45,040 nucleotides of DNA from Hypsibius dujardini. Its lineage: Eukaryota > Tardigrada > Eutardigrada > Parachela > Hypsibiidae. The notes below the pieces were generated by a model. The model was given only the letters and a program-made list of their open reading frames with translations. It was not told the DNA's origin and did not search any database. Where the stretch lies: contig LRSR01007624.1 in NCBI GenBank assembly GCA_001579985.1, forward strand, positions 1 through 45,040, in the 5' to 3' direction. Positions 24,015 to 33,232 of the stretch are shown here, piece by piece (positions within the stretch are counted from its first letter, which is position 1; every line of letters starts with the position of its first letter). A program made the position numbers and the translations under genes.

Positions 24015-25378
24015 TTAATTGATTAATTGATTAATTGTTCTCTGGCACCAATCTGTATGGTACCAATGTACGACATGCATAGACCGGGAAGCAAATATTC
24101 TAAAGGGATGAGGAATAGAAAACCCACGGGGTATAAAGTATTATAAAGTACACGGGGTATAAACTACACGAACTCCAAAGTAATGTATGTATGAATACTA
24201 CCGCAAAAGATCCCTTAAAAGGTCCCTTACCGCTAATTTAATTAAGTATATCTCTACACTGAGTCCTTACCTTTTACTGATGAGTTCAAGTGTCAAGGAG
24301 ATGTCCTTGTATGCAAGGTATCGTTCCGGCTTCGGCTAAAGGGGCGAGCAGTTGGTCCGCGCAGGAGCAGCAGGGATACATTCAGGGGTAGAGACACGCA
24401 CACAAAAAAGAACACCACACGGCACACGGAACTAGCCGACTGGTGTCCTTTGTCGACGCGATAGTGTGTGTGTATGTTTTCGCTACACTTCTCACGTCCT
24501 AAGCTGTGGGGGGAAAGAAGAACGAATAAACAGATGCGGATAGCAAGCATCTGTTCCGCAGACGCGTCGTCTTCGTGTACTCTAGTATCAGACACGGCCA
24601 CCATGGAAGAGTTCCCCCGCAGACCCGTATTGCGCTGATTACCCTTCCGCGCAGTACGATCATTTTACCCCTAAGCGGCGGAGACACACACTCTGCTTCT
24701 TCCTAGGACCGGAGCGCTCTTGACTCTCGCAGTTCACCGGAAAGGCTAATGGCGGTACCGGCGCGAGTGCGAGCCTCCATCACCACCGGATTCGTGGGTA
24801 TTTTTATCCGCAATGTTTTCCTGACCATATTCCGTAAGGGCGAGAGGAGGGGATTGATCAGCGTTGCCAGATGCTGCGTCCCTCTGTCTACATTTCCGCG
24901 GCTGCTGTCTAGACCGTCATTAGCCCTCACGCGGATTAATCAACTAGTGACCGCCTGGCATTACTAAAAGCGCACTTTCGATAATAGTGCTATCTTGTAG
25001 GAAAGAAAAAACAAATTATTGAAAACTTATGTATGATATTGGTCGATGAGTCAGTTTTATGGGCTAAAAAATGTGAAGCGTACAGGGGATATTGTTCAAG
25101 CAGAGAGCGACATCTGTCGGGCTGTTTTCTTCCGGGTTTGGAACGACTTTCATACACTTATATTTTTAAATTTAACTAGACAATTGGAATAGGATCATAT
25201 ACACTTCATGGAAAATGGAATCAGGCGTTCCGTCATTACGATGCAACAGTCCGTGCGCATGCACACGGAATCCGGGTTGGAACGAGACCGAAATTTACTG
25301 AACGTCTAGTAAGAAAGCATCCGAAGAAGTTGGATAAATAAACTAAAGATTTAGCTCGATAATATAGAAAATCTTCTA

Positions 25379-27130
25379 TCATCCGTATGTGCCACCAAGC
25401 AGGAAATCTTCCGCTTCCGGGTCGACTATCCGATACTTGGTCACCTTCTCTTTCCGGCTGCACAGGCAACGACACACCACGAAGAACGTCACACCCACGC
25501 AGAATCCAATCGCGGAGATCAGCACGATGCTCACGACGAAATGCGATGGGTCGGAGAAGTCCATCCAGGCGGGAATTGTGAAGATGGTGGAGTTGAGCTT
25601 CTCAATGTGAATGTGTTGAATGTCGTGCGGGTTGGTGGAGGACACGATCGAGATGGTCGTGGCAATGCGGTCGAGGGGAGGACTGGACGCTGGAGTCGCG
25701 GTCTCGACGACGTTGGGTTTCTTCACTGCCGGCGACGTCTTGACCAGGGGCATCGACATGTGTGACGAGATTGTGGCAGGGTCGAACTTCCTGATTTAAA
25801 TAAAGTAATCAAGCCCTAACATTAGTAGCTGCGTTAGCTGGGTAGGCGTGGCAATAGTTTTGCTGACGGGAGGAGCAAGTCTAACCAGATTTCCGTTGTT
25901 GTTTTCACAGGCGCCGGGGTGGCGGCGTCTTGAACGATCCGATTTCGTCCACGGTCCCATATCTGGGTTTCCCGGTTGAAGTCGTCGTTGTTGTGCGTCC
26001 GCAAGTCATCCTCAAGATCTATCGGGTTCCTCTGAGAGTTTCTCAGCTCCTTCTCCTGTGCCTGTCTATACTGCTCTGTAATCGAGACAAGTGCATGTAT
26101 GTAGACCAATTTTGTTTATCCTTCAAGAACCAACGGGTCAATCTTCCAGTCGGCGCCTTATTTCGGATAAACTTGCATTAATTCTTTATATAAAATATTT
26201 TTTTATGCTGTATGGGAGACTTTGACGTCGTATTACCTTGACGGTACTCGTCGCAGCTGTCTTCGTCCGACCGATCGGGGCACTCATAGGCACCGTTGCA
26301 TCGGTCGTAGCGGGCAATACAATCACCGGAAGTCCGACATTGAAACTCATAGCGACTGCATGTCGTTGCGTGAGGTTCTATGAAAACGTCCCGGTACGAA
26401 ATTACTTGCTGATTGAGAACTGCTAAATTACGTTTTACTATAATAATTAGGGATGTATTAGAGCAAGTGGGACGCTTCCCCTGGTAGAGGATCAATCTGT
26501 AGCCGTACCTGCAACCTGACTGAATGTCTGAGCCATGTTCTTCTTGGGAGGAACAGGAGCAGCTGACTGCCTGGAGGTGGTATCCTCAAGGTCGCGTCTA
26601 GAGACAGTCATGATGGCAACCTCGTAGTCACTGTAGGGCACCACCTCACAGCGGAAGTCATCAATGTCGCCACAGTCGAATAGATAACATGCTAGCCTTC
26701 CCTGCAAACAAACGAACAGACAACGACATGAATGTTTTGGTTTATCTTTTCTTTTCACTTGGGCAGTCACCCATTACAGGCGCACTCGTAAGGAAGCCAT
26801 CTGGTGTACCTGTTGTTCGTACGCGGCCACTGTGCACCGTGCAGTGTGACAGCATCTTTTCAGGCAGTCTTCCGGAGTGAGTCCGGTCGTCGCATTGATC
26901 AGCCGGCCGCCCAGTTTTTCCGACTTGGAGACCTGCACCACCGATCCCTTCTTGAGGCTGTAGGACTCGGGACAAACGGAATCCATGTAAGAGCTGGCGC
27001 TGGGTTTGGTCCCACCGTGGGTTGGTGATGGGTCGGAGCTTTGCAGTAGAATTTGATTCCTGCACCCGGGTAGCAAAACCAGCAGACTAGATGCCGCCAA
27101 AATGAAATGAGAAACATGTGGCACAGTCAT
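25379..27130 (-). CDS. MANSC and LDLa domain type I membrane protein, LRP11-like (433 aa)
   Basis: Five exons: 27130-26810, 26701-26509, 26422-26237, 26075-25886 and 25790-25379. All are GT-AG and in phase, giving 433 residues. Residues 1-25 form a signal peptide (FILAASSLLVLL). A MANSC domain spans about residues 53-130 (CLKRCCHTARC, then ACYLFDC and FRC). One LDL-receptor class A module lies at 193-226, with six cysteines and the acidic calcium motif DRSDEDSC. A Ser/Thr/Pro-containing stalk precedes a transmembrane helix at about 381-402, then CRCLC and a short charged tail ending at the TAG stop. Vertebrate LRP11 has the order MANSC, PKD, LDLa, TM; I see no PKD domain here. A relative of HAI-1 that lost its Kunitz domains is another reading. 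An in-frame TAG seven codons upstream and A at -3 support the start. Confidence 0.85.
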
Positions 27131-27172
27131 TTTCTTAAATGGAGTTCTCTAGAATATCTTTAAGAACTATCG

Positions 27173-27598
27173 TTAAATTGAATGACTATATGCATCGCTG
27201 CTGTTATTGATGATATTGTGCTTGCTGGAAATAGGCAATAGACCTTTCTTTAGAATGGTGCCTGGAACGCGGTTGGGTTTGCCGAAATCGATCGATATTG
27301 CTCGCGTGATACCGACACACCGCGATTTGGGATTCCACCACTGCTTGGGTATGTAGCAGCTATGTGGGCCTTCGATGTGTGTGGGTGAGACCACGAATGG
27401 AACAAACGATAGGCCCTTTATTGAATCATCGATCGCGCCGGATGAGGGATCCTGGGAGCTCATCATGCCCATACGGCAAGTTGTTAAAGAGCCCGTCATG
27501 CTGGCATGAGTAGTTACTATCCTTGCTTTCGTTTTTTGAATTTCAGCTCTGGTTTTGCCTTTTACCGGTATATTCTTATACTCTAATTTTGCAGTCAT
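27173..27598 (-). CDS. Unrecognised ORF (141 aa) just upstream of the MANSC/LDLa gene
   Basis: This ATG-initiated frame on the same strand ends only 42 bp before the MANSC/LDLa start codon. It is basic, has few cysteines, no hydrophobic segment and no motif I recognise (EIQKTKARIVTTHASM and FVPFVVSPTHIEGPHSCY are sample stretches). An acceptor-like tract TTTTTTTACAG lies about 85 bp upstream of its ATG. It may be a small separate gene, a second cistron on the same transcript, or chance ORF in a 5' UTR. The open length in a non-repetitive region is its only support. Confidence 0.3.
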   Translation of the reverse strand: MTAKLEYKNIPVKGKTRAEIQKTKARIVTTHASMTGSLTTCRMGMMSSQDPSSGAIDDSIKGLSFVPFVVSPTHIEGPHSCYIPKQWWNPKSRCVGITRAISIDFGKPNRVPGTILKKGLLPISSKHNIINNSSDAYSHSI

Positions 27599-28356
27599 GG
27601 GTGCCACAGGCTTCAGGCCAAATGCCAGGTCCCTTACAAAAGGTACTGACCGGTACGACAACGATTACTACGTCAGCAAACGAGCTGTAAAAAAAGTTTG
27701 ATTTCAATGCGTTCGTTAAGAAATGAATCGAACAGCAAGAGCGGAGAAGTAGCGAGGCGGCAACCACGCGAAAGAAAAAAGGTACTAGTACAGTCTGTCA
27801 GTCATCGAAATTTTCCTGTTTATTTATTGCACATTTGGTTTTTTTCTGCAGGATTTAAAAAAAGGCCACCAGTCAAGCGCAATGAAAAAATTGGGCACGA
27901 GCTTCCGGCTGCCGACGTCCAATGGGAGAAACCTCAATGAGACTTTCATTACCGTATCTCAAGGGACAGTTAAGCCCCACCCCCTCCAGTCATCGGTTGA
28001 CTGTTCGATCGGATTCACTGTGTTGTGATTAGTTGAAATTTAAGAGCAACTTGGCAGCGATTGATTGACTGATAAAGCGGAATTTCTTGACGCACACATT
28101 GAATCAGTTGATTGATTGATTATAGGTAAACAACAGCAAACGGTGATGAACAGATAAGATCCGGGGTGGATCAAATTAACTGGCAGGGCAAAAAAGTGTC
28201 CCTTGAGATCGGGGATTACGGTACCAATTTATCTTTGGTTAGGGTAGGAAGTACAGGCGCGAAATTGGTCACTTTAATGCGAACATGAACAAAGAACTGA
28301 GACTCCTCACGACGGACATCAAGATCCCTGAGTTTTATATGCGTCTATGTACACAG

Positions 28357-28852
28357 TACACACGTGACAAAAAAACCTCAAGCCGACCGAATTCAAGTCA
28401 ACGTTTTACCGGCGCCCAGCCAAATGGGGTGGTCGGAGTTTGAGCCATTTTAGCCAATGCATGCAGGAGCTGTCGAATGAGATCGTCACACCCGAACTCT
28501 GCAAAAACATGTACGATGAAACTCCCGGGTGACTGGAGGCTGTCATTAAGAATAATGGCGCGCGCATCCATCATTAAATAATCAATATTTTTTCCGGTGA
28601 TCCCTGTGGAACTCAGACTGTAATTTTCCGGTTAATATTAGAAGGATTTCCTAGAAGTAGAGCTATGTTTTGATTTTTCGCGTCAAATTATGATGCTCGT
28701 AATACTGGCGTTAAATCAATGAATCAAGCGATCTGAGAAACAGCTGCACGCATTGGCCAAAATTGGCTCAAACTGCGACCACCCCATTTTGCTGGGCGCC
28801 GGTAAAAAGTTGGCTTTAATTCGGTCAGCCTGAGGTTTTTGCCACGTGTGTA
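28357..28852. mobile_element. Long-armed MITE, ACACACGTGGCAAAA family (copy B)
   Basis: Arms of about 113 bp, 28357-28472 and 28740-28852, are close reverse complements. Shared blocks include TTTTACCGGCGCCCAGC, ATGGGGTGGTCG and AGTTTGAGCCA. The termini and the following CCTCA...CTGACCGAATT block match copy A. The ~270-bp centre has no convincing ORF. Confidence 0.8.
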
Positions 28853-28904
28853 TGCATGTGAATGCCTTTTGGCGTGACTGTAACTTTCCAAGTGTCATCA
28901 CATT

Positions 28905-29246
28905 AGGGACGTTTAAGCAGTCGGCGTAAGCGTAACGTAAGCGTAGACTTAAGGACACGGACCAATAGGAATGAGGCAAGGGGTGTGGCCCCTCTTAAGG
29001 TTAATTTCTTAAGCTACTGCTTGACGTAAGGGGCAATGGGCCTTAAGTTTCGCCGTAAGAAAGGAGTAAGAAAATTTTAGGAGAAGTTCAGTTCAAAGTA
29101 GAATAGTTTCCTTGAAATGTTCTGCTCTTGCGCCTTACGCCGAGATTCTACGTCGAGTGCTTAAACATCCAGTCGTAAGCGTAAACTTAGCGGGCCTTAT
29201 GCCTAAGTTTAGATTACGCTTACGTCGGTTTGCTTAAACGTCTCTA
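28905..29246. mobile_element. Inverted-repeat element with GTAAGCGTAA motifs
   Basis: The left end AGGGACGTTTAAGCA and the following GCGTAAGCGTAACGTAAGCG are matched in reverse complement at the right end (TTACGCTTACGTCGG, TGCTTAAACGTCTCT). Internal GTAAG/CTTAC motifs recur. Probably another MITE, abutting copy B. Confidence 0.65.
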
Positions 29247-29619
29247 TTCACATACTTTACATCAGCCTCACCCGTTCAGTCATTGATCGTGACCATAACT
29301 GAATATGGACCAAAACTACAGCAACATAACGACTAGTAAGACAAAACACCTGTCCTGGACCCAGTCGACCAATTTTTGCAACTTCCCGAATGGACTTATA
29401 TCCAATACAGACCAGATGAGCCCTCGGCAGGGTTGACGAACAACGTTGTGTTTGAAAACATAACAGCCTCAAGTAATGTCTTTGGTCAGGTTTTCTGTCA
29501 GTTTGAGGTTTTTAAGGGGTTGGAAAAAATCTCAAAAAAAAATCCACTGCGTTTATCAAGAGAAAACTGGCGGATTCGTTTCACCTGTCTAAATGTTTGT
29601 GAAGTTGTGACATCCACAT

Positions 29620-29757
29620 ACAATCCTGCCCCAGGGTCAGTGTCCTGCCCCAGGGTCAGTGTTCGTTGCTCTGCACAAAGCAACTGGCATGGTAGGCGAA
29701 GAAGATACTGTCACAACAAGGGCATGGTAGGCGAAGAAGGCGTCAAAACTGTCACAA
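29620..29757 (+). repeat. Local tandem duplications
   Basis: CCTGCCCCAGGGTCAGTGT is duplicated back to back, and GGCATGGTAGGCGAAGAAG plus an ACTGTCACAAC segment is duplicated just downstream, suggesting recent slippage. Confidence 0.8.
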
Positions 29758-29833
29758 CGCGTATTAAGTTTGTTTTGTTTCCAGAAGAAAAGGTGGAACC
29801 ATTTATTGTTTAGAAACCTCCGTCGTCAGTAGC

Positions 29834-30271
29834 TTGCAGCAGAGTCCTTCTTGTCTCCTCCCGGCCAATTGTTCGTTGCTCCGAAATGTCTCCCAGCCGG
29901 AGATAACGACAGTTTGGGAGGTATTCGGCAGTTCAGTGAACCATCGTAAACGACGAACAGAGAAATTTACGATGAAATCTGAGCTGGACAAAATGAGACA
30001 TGGCTGCAGGCCAAACGGTAAGTCAATGAAAAAAGCTGAAGGCGACGTGAAAATCAACTCTGAATCCTCCCATGACCGGATCATCGAACCAGAAGGCGGT
30101 TCCAGTGAAAGATTGATTGGAAAGTTTAAGCTCCAAGGTCAGATCTTTCTTCCGAATAAAAAGTACCGGGGCCAAACAGATCGACCGATTAGAGGTAGTG
30201 TTAAGGATGCAGGATACGGTTACGAGGGTTGCAAAAAAACAATGACCGACAGTCAGACGAAATCGGAATAA
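29834..30271 (+). CDS. Unrecognised plus-strand ORF (145 aa), weak
   Basis: A highly charged frame, rich in Lys, Arg and Glu (for example SSVNHRKRRTEKFTMKSELD and SSERLIGKFKLQGQIF). There are no cysteine patterns, no membrane segment and no recognised domain. It follows tandem duplications and a transposon-like cluster, so it may be chance or a mobile-element relic. Confidence 0.15.
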   Translation: MQQSPSCLLPANCSLLRNVSQPEITTVWEVFGSSVNHRKRRTEKFTMKSELDKMRHGCRPNGKSMKKAEGDVKINSESSHDRIIEPEGGSSERLIGKFKLQGQIFLPNKKYRGQTDRPIRGSVKDAGYGYEGCKKTMTDSQTKSE

Positions 30272-30923
30272 TATTTATTACTGGCAAAATTGGGGATGAT
30301 GTGTTAAGCGGATTGGAAGAAGTCATCACGGACGCATAACCGATGCTGCGTCAAGCTGACCTAAACGGTTGAACGGAGAGCCAGAACGAGCGCTCATAGA
30401 AACAAAGAGGCCAAGTATAAAGTGTAGAGCTCAAGCGAATTCAATGACGAAGCCTTCATGTGAACTCAAGGTGGAATAGATGTACCAACTTATTGGGCAG
30501 CTGTCCTTTGTTAATTGATGTAGATGAACCGTGTCCGTAGTTTTCACTTTGTGTTGTTTTTGGTGGCATTTTACCATATTCGATTAAGGCCATTGATTGG
30601 CATGATACGGTACGAGTACTGGACTCGTTTTGTATGAAAGACCCCTTAATATAACAGGAATATGAAACTTTTCCGTGTTTATTATTGTCCTCTTAATTCA
30701 AGCAACACCTAATCCCGCGCACCAGGTCAACGCAAATTCCGAAAACAGACTGGTTAGTTTCAACTGAGCTTTTCGACGATTTAGTAATAAAACTGGAAGA
30801 GTAAACCGAAGAGATAGTCGGCACAAAGATTACTGGCTAGGTGAAGGCCATCATGTTAAATTACCAATTGCGTGTGCTGGGATGCGATTGAAGATCCCCA
30901 ATAATGACCTAAAAATGATTTGT

Positions 30924-30929
30924 TTTAAT
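30924..30929 (-). terminator. ATTAAA poly(A) signal of the polyserine gene
   Basis: ATTAAA on the minus strand, 68 bases downstream of the TAA stop at 30997, is a common variant poly(A) signal in a suitable position. Confidence 0.45.
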
Positions 30930-30996
30930 AATGGCAATTTCGAAAAGAGCACATTAATGCAGCAAAACATTAACACCTACTCGCACGACTGGTTTC

Positions 30997-32525
30997 TTAT
31001 GCCGGAACGCAGAAAATTTCGTCGTCGTCACATTTACCACAGCAAGGAAGCCCGTTGACTTGACATTTCGTGCCGGTTTTCGGATTAGTTCCTGTTGAGG
31101 GCAGGCATGGCCCTGCTGGACTGGCTTGCGAAGATGACGATGACGAAGAAGAGGACGAGGATGAAGAAGATGAGGACGAGATGGAGGAAGAGCGGGAAGC
31201 TGAGGACAGTGAGGATGATGAAGATGAGCTGGAAGATGCGCGGGATAAGGATGAGGAAGAAGACGACAGTGAAGATGATGAAGAAGAAGAGGATGAGGAT
31301 GAAACGGATGATGAAGATGAGCTAGATGATGCCCGGGATACAGATGACGATGACGACGATGAAGAGGAGGACGAGGATGAGCGAGACGAAAATGAGGATG
31401 CGGATGAGGAAGATGAGCTAGATGATACCCGGGATACAGATGACGATGATGACGCTGAAGAGGACGAGGATGAGAATGAGGATGAGGATGATGAAGAAGT
31501 AGATGATGACGAGGAAACGGACGAAAGCAAGCTGGAAGATGCACGGGATAAGGATGACGAAGATGACGATGAAGACGAAGAAGAAGTCGATGAAGAAGAC
31601 GACAATGAAGATGAAGAAGAAGAAGAGGACGACGATGAAACGGATGGCGAAGATGATGCTCGGGATACAGATGACGATGAAGAGGAGGACGAGGATGAGG
31701 AAGATGAGCTAGATGATACCCGGGATACAGATGACGATGAAGAGGAGGACGAGGAGGAGCGAGACGAAAATGCGGATGAGGATGAGGAAGATGAGCTAGA
31801 TGATGCCCGGGATACAGATGACGATGAAGAGGAGGACGAGGAGGAGCGAGACGAAAGTGCGGATGAGGATGAGGAAGATGAGCTAGATGATGCCCGGGAT
31901 ACAGATGACGATGAAGAGGAGGACGAGGATGAGCGAGATGACAATGAGGATGAGGAAGATGAAGAGGACGATGAACCGGAGGGTGAGGACGTTGGCACGC
32001 AGAAATTATCCTGATCGTCGCATTTATCGCAGCAGGGAAGGCCGTTGATCTGGCATTTTGTCCCGGTTTTTGGGTCCGTTCCTGTACTGGGCAGACAGGT
32101 TGCTGTAGCACTGGATTTCGATGATGAAGATGAAGAAGACGAGGAAGATGACGATGACGATGAAGATGTTCGGGATGAAGACGATCGGGATGAGGATGAC
32201 GACAGAGACGAGGAGGAGGAGCTTACAGACGCGCCAGACGAAGATGCCGATGGGGATGAAGAAGACGATAATGAGGATGATGAAGAAGTAGATGATGACG
32301 AGGAAACAGACGAAGACAAGCTGGAAGATGCACGGGATAAGGATGACGAAGATGACAATGAGGACGATGAAGAAGTCGATGAAGAGGACGATAATGAAGA
32401 GACGGAAGAGGATGAGGATGACAAGGATGATGCACGCGAGGATGAAGAAGACGCAGACGAAGATGATGACAAAGATGATGACGACGATGAAGATGATGAA
32501 GATGGGATGACGGGAGTCGGGCTAG
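30997..32525 (-). CDS. Polyserine protein with two six-cysteine modules (3' exon, 508 codons)
   Basis: I do not recognise this gene. After the acceptor CTCTTACAG the exon is open from SPTPVIP through hundreds of serines with sparse Arg, Ala, Leu, Val and Thr, in roughly 29-residue units (ALSSR, S-run, VSRA, S-run). Two modules interrupt it: 32097-31999 and 31107-31009, both spaced C-x13-C-x6-CC-x2-C-x6-C. The second ends three residues before the TAA at 30999-30997. ATTAAA at 30929-30924 is a plausible poly(A) signal. The exon contains no Met, so the start lies in an upstream exon. Paired cysteines imply a secreted or extracellular protein with flexible, possibly O-glycosylated or phosphorylated linkers, but no signal peptide was found. 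The opposite strand reads as Asp/Glu-rich frames, which I take as shadows because the module differences are mostly synonymous in the minus frame. Confidence 0.65.
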
Positions 32526-33169
32526 CTGTAAGAGTCAAAATGATTAAAACATTTGAAACAAATATTCAGAAAAAGCCACCAATCCCTCCACCACAAACGA
32601 ACAACACATCCAACAGTGGAACATTTCCATGCCGAAATCTGTCCACAAATTGTGACACAAGTCAGACCTAATTTAGATACTCCTAAAGTGCATGACATTA
32701 CTGTTACTGCAGCCTAATAATTCATCTATAATAAGGTTACATTTTTCGCTACCTAACTGATCATATAACCAAGGGATCCTACCTATATTACAGGGCTCGG
32801 ACGAGCCGGCCAATTTTTGAAGACCCAAAATATGCATTTTTATACGTTTCAGGGTTTTTGTGATTTGGAGGACCACTGATCAGTGCCCTCAAGCGACGGG
32901 TCATCTCTCATTCTGAAACTTGACTGTTCGTTGTGCTTCGCTCGGTCTCTCCAATGTCACGGAGACGCCGATAAAGTAATCAGAACGAGTGGAGAGAAGA
33001 CTATTCTGACGGAAATGAATGTAGCGCAACTCGGTGCTCTATCCGGTTGCCAAACCTGAGGGCTTGTTCGTTGATCTGAAGAATGAAAGAATAAAAATAC
33101 TGCAAAAGGCCTTCGAACCAGCACATACGCCCCATATGCAAAGGCTTTTTGGGCAGACCGTATTTCTAC

Positions 33170-33232
33170 CTTCGCAGGTTGAACAATAACGTTCTAAAGA
33201 CCAGGCTCCTTGTTGTGGACATTTTTTTATTC
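33170..33232 (-). CDS. Candidate upstream exon of the polyserine gene (Cys-rich)
   Basis: This 63-bp segment sits between a TTGTTCAG acceptor-like site and the donor GAAG|GTAGAAA. It is open in phase 1 both ways, which matches the phase-1 entry of the polyserine exon at 32525. It encodes IKKCPQQGAWSLERYCSTCE, with three cysteines. The frame also stays open and Cys-containing upstream, so the acceptor could be wrong. No signal-peptide exon was identified further upstream, and the link to the polyserine exon is inference. Confidence 0.3.

Larger units (their letters stand above)
21409..25378. other. Intergenic region upstream of filamin, transposon-rich
   Basis: This holds the presumed filamin promoter and 5' UTR, which I cannot place precisely. 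It also holds CA repeats (22045-22090), a tandem GGTTCTTC run (22799-22832), scattered CAATCAAT repeats, a 31-bp inverted repeat pair (22662-22692 and 23008-23038), a mariner-like fragment (from 23039) and a GA repeat (23564-23590). No gene beyond the weak ORFs listed separately is supported. Confidence 0.6.
27599..30996. other. Intergenic region with clustered foldback elements
   Basis: Between the MANSC/LDLa locus and the polyserine gene I find two adjacent inverted-repeat elements (28357-28852 and 28905-29246) and local tandem duplications at 29620-29757. Two plus-strand open frames of 145 codons (29376-29813 and 29834-30271) have no recognisable domain. No confident gene. Confidence 0.55.

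Noticed and set aside
29376-29813. 145-codon plus-strand ORF
   Set aside because: Contains tandem DNA duplications and has no domain or splice support.
30954-32111. Minus-strand His/Pro/Leu/Arg-rich frame (385 codons)
   Set aside because: A shifted frame of the same serine repeats; it has no ATG-based start and no conserved module.
31070-32671. Plus-strand Asp/Glu-rich frames (314 and 208 codons)
   Set aside because: Antisense shadows of the polyserine exon. The two cysteine modules diverge mainly at synonymous sites of the minus frame.
32820-32860. TATAAAA just before an ATG as promoter of the polyserine gene
   Set aside because: The TATA-like string directly abuts the ATG, leaving no room for a transcription start, and the encoded peptide is not a signal peptide.
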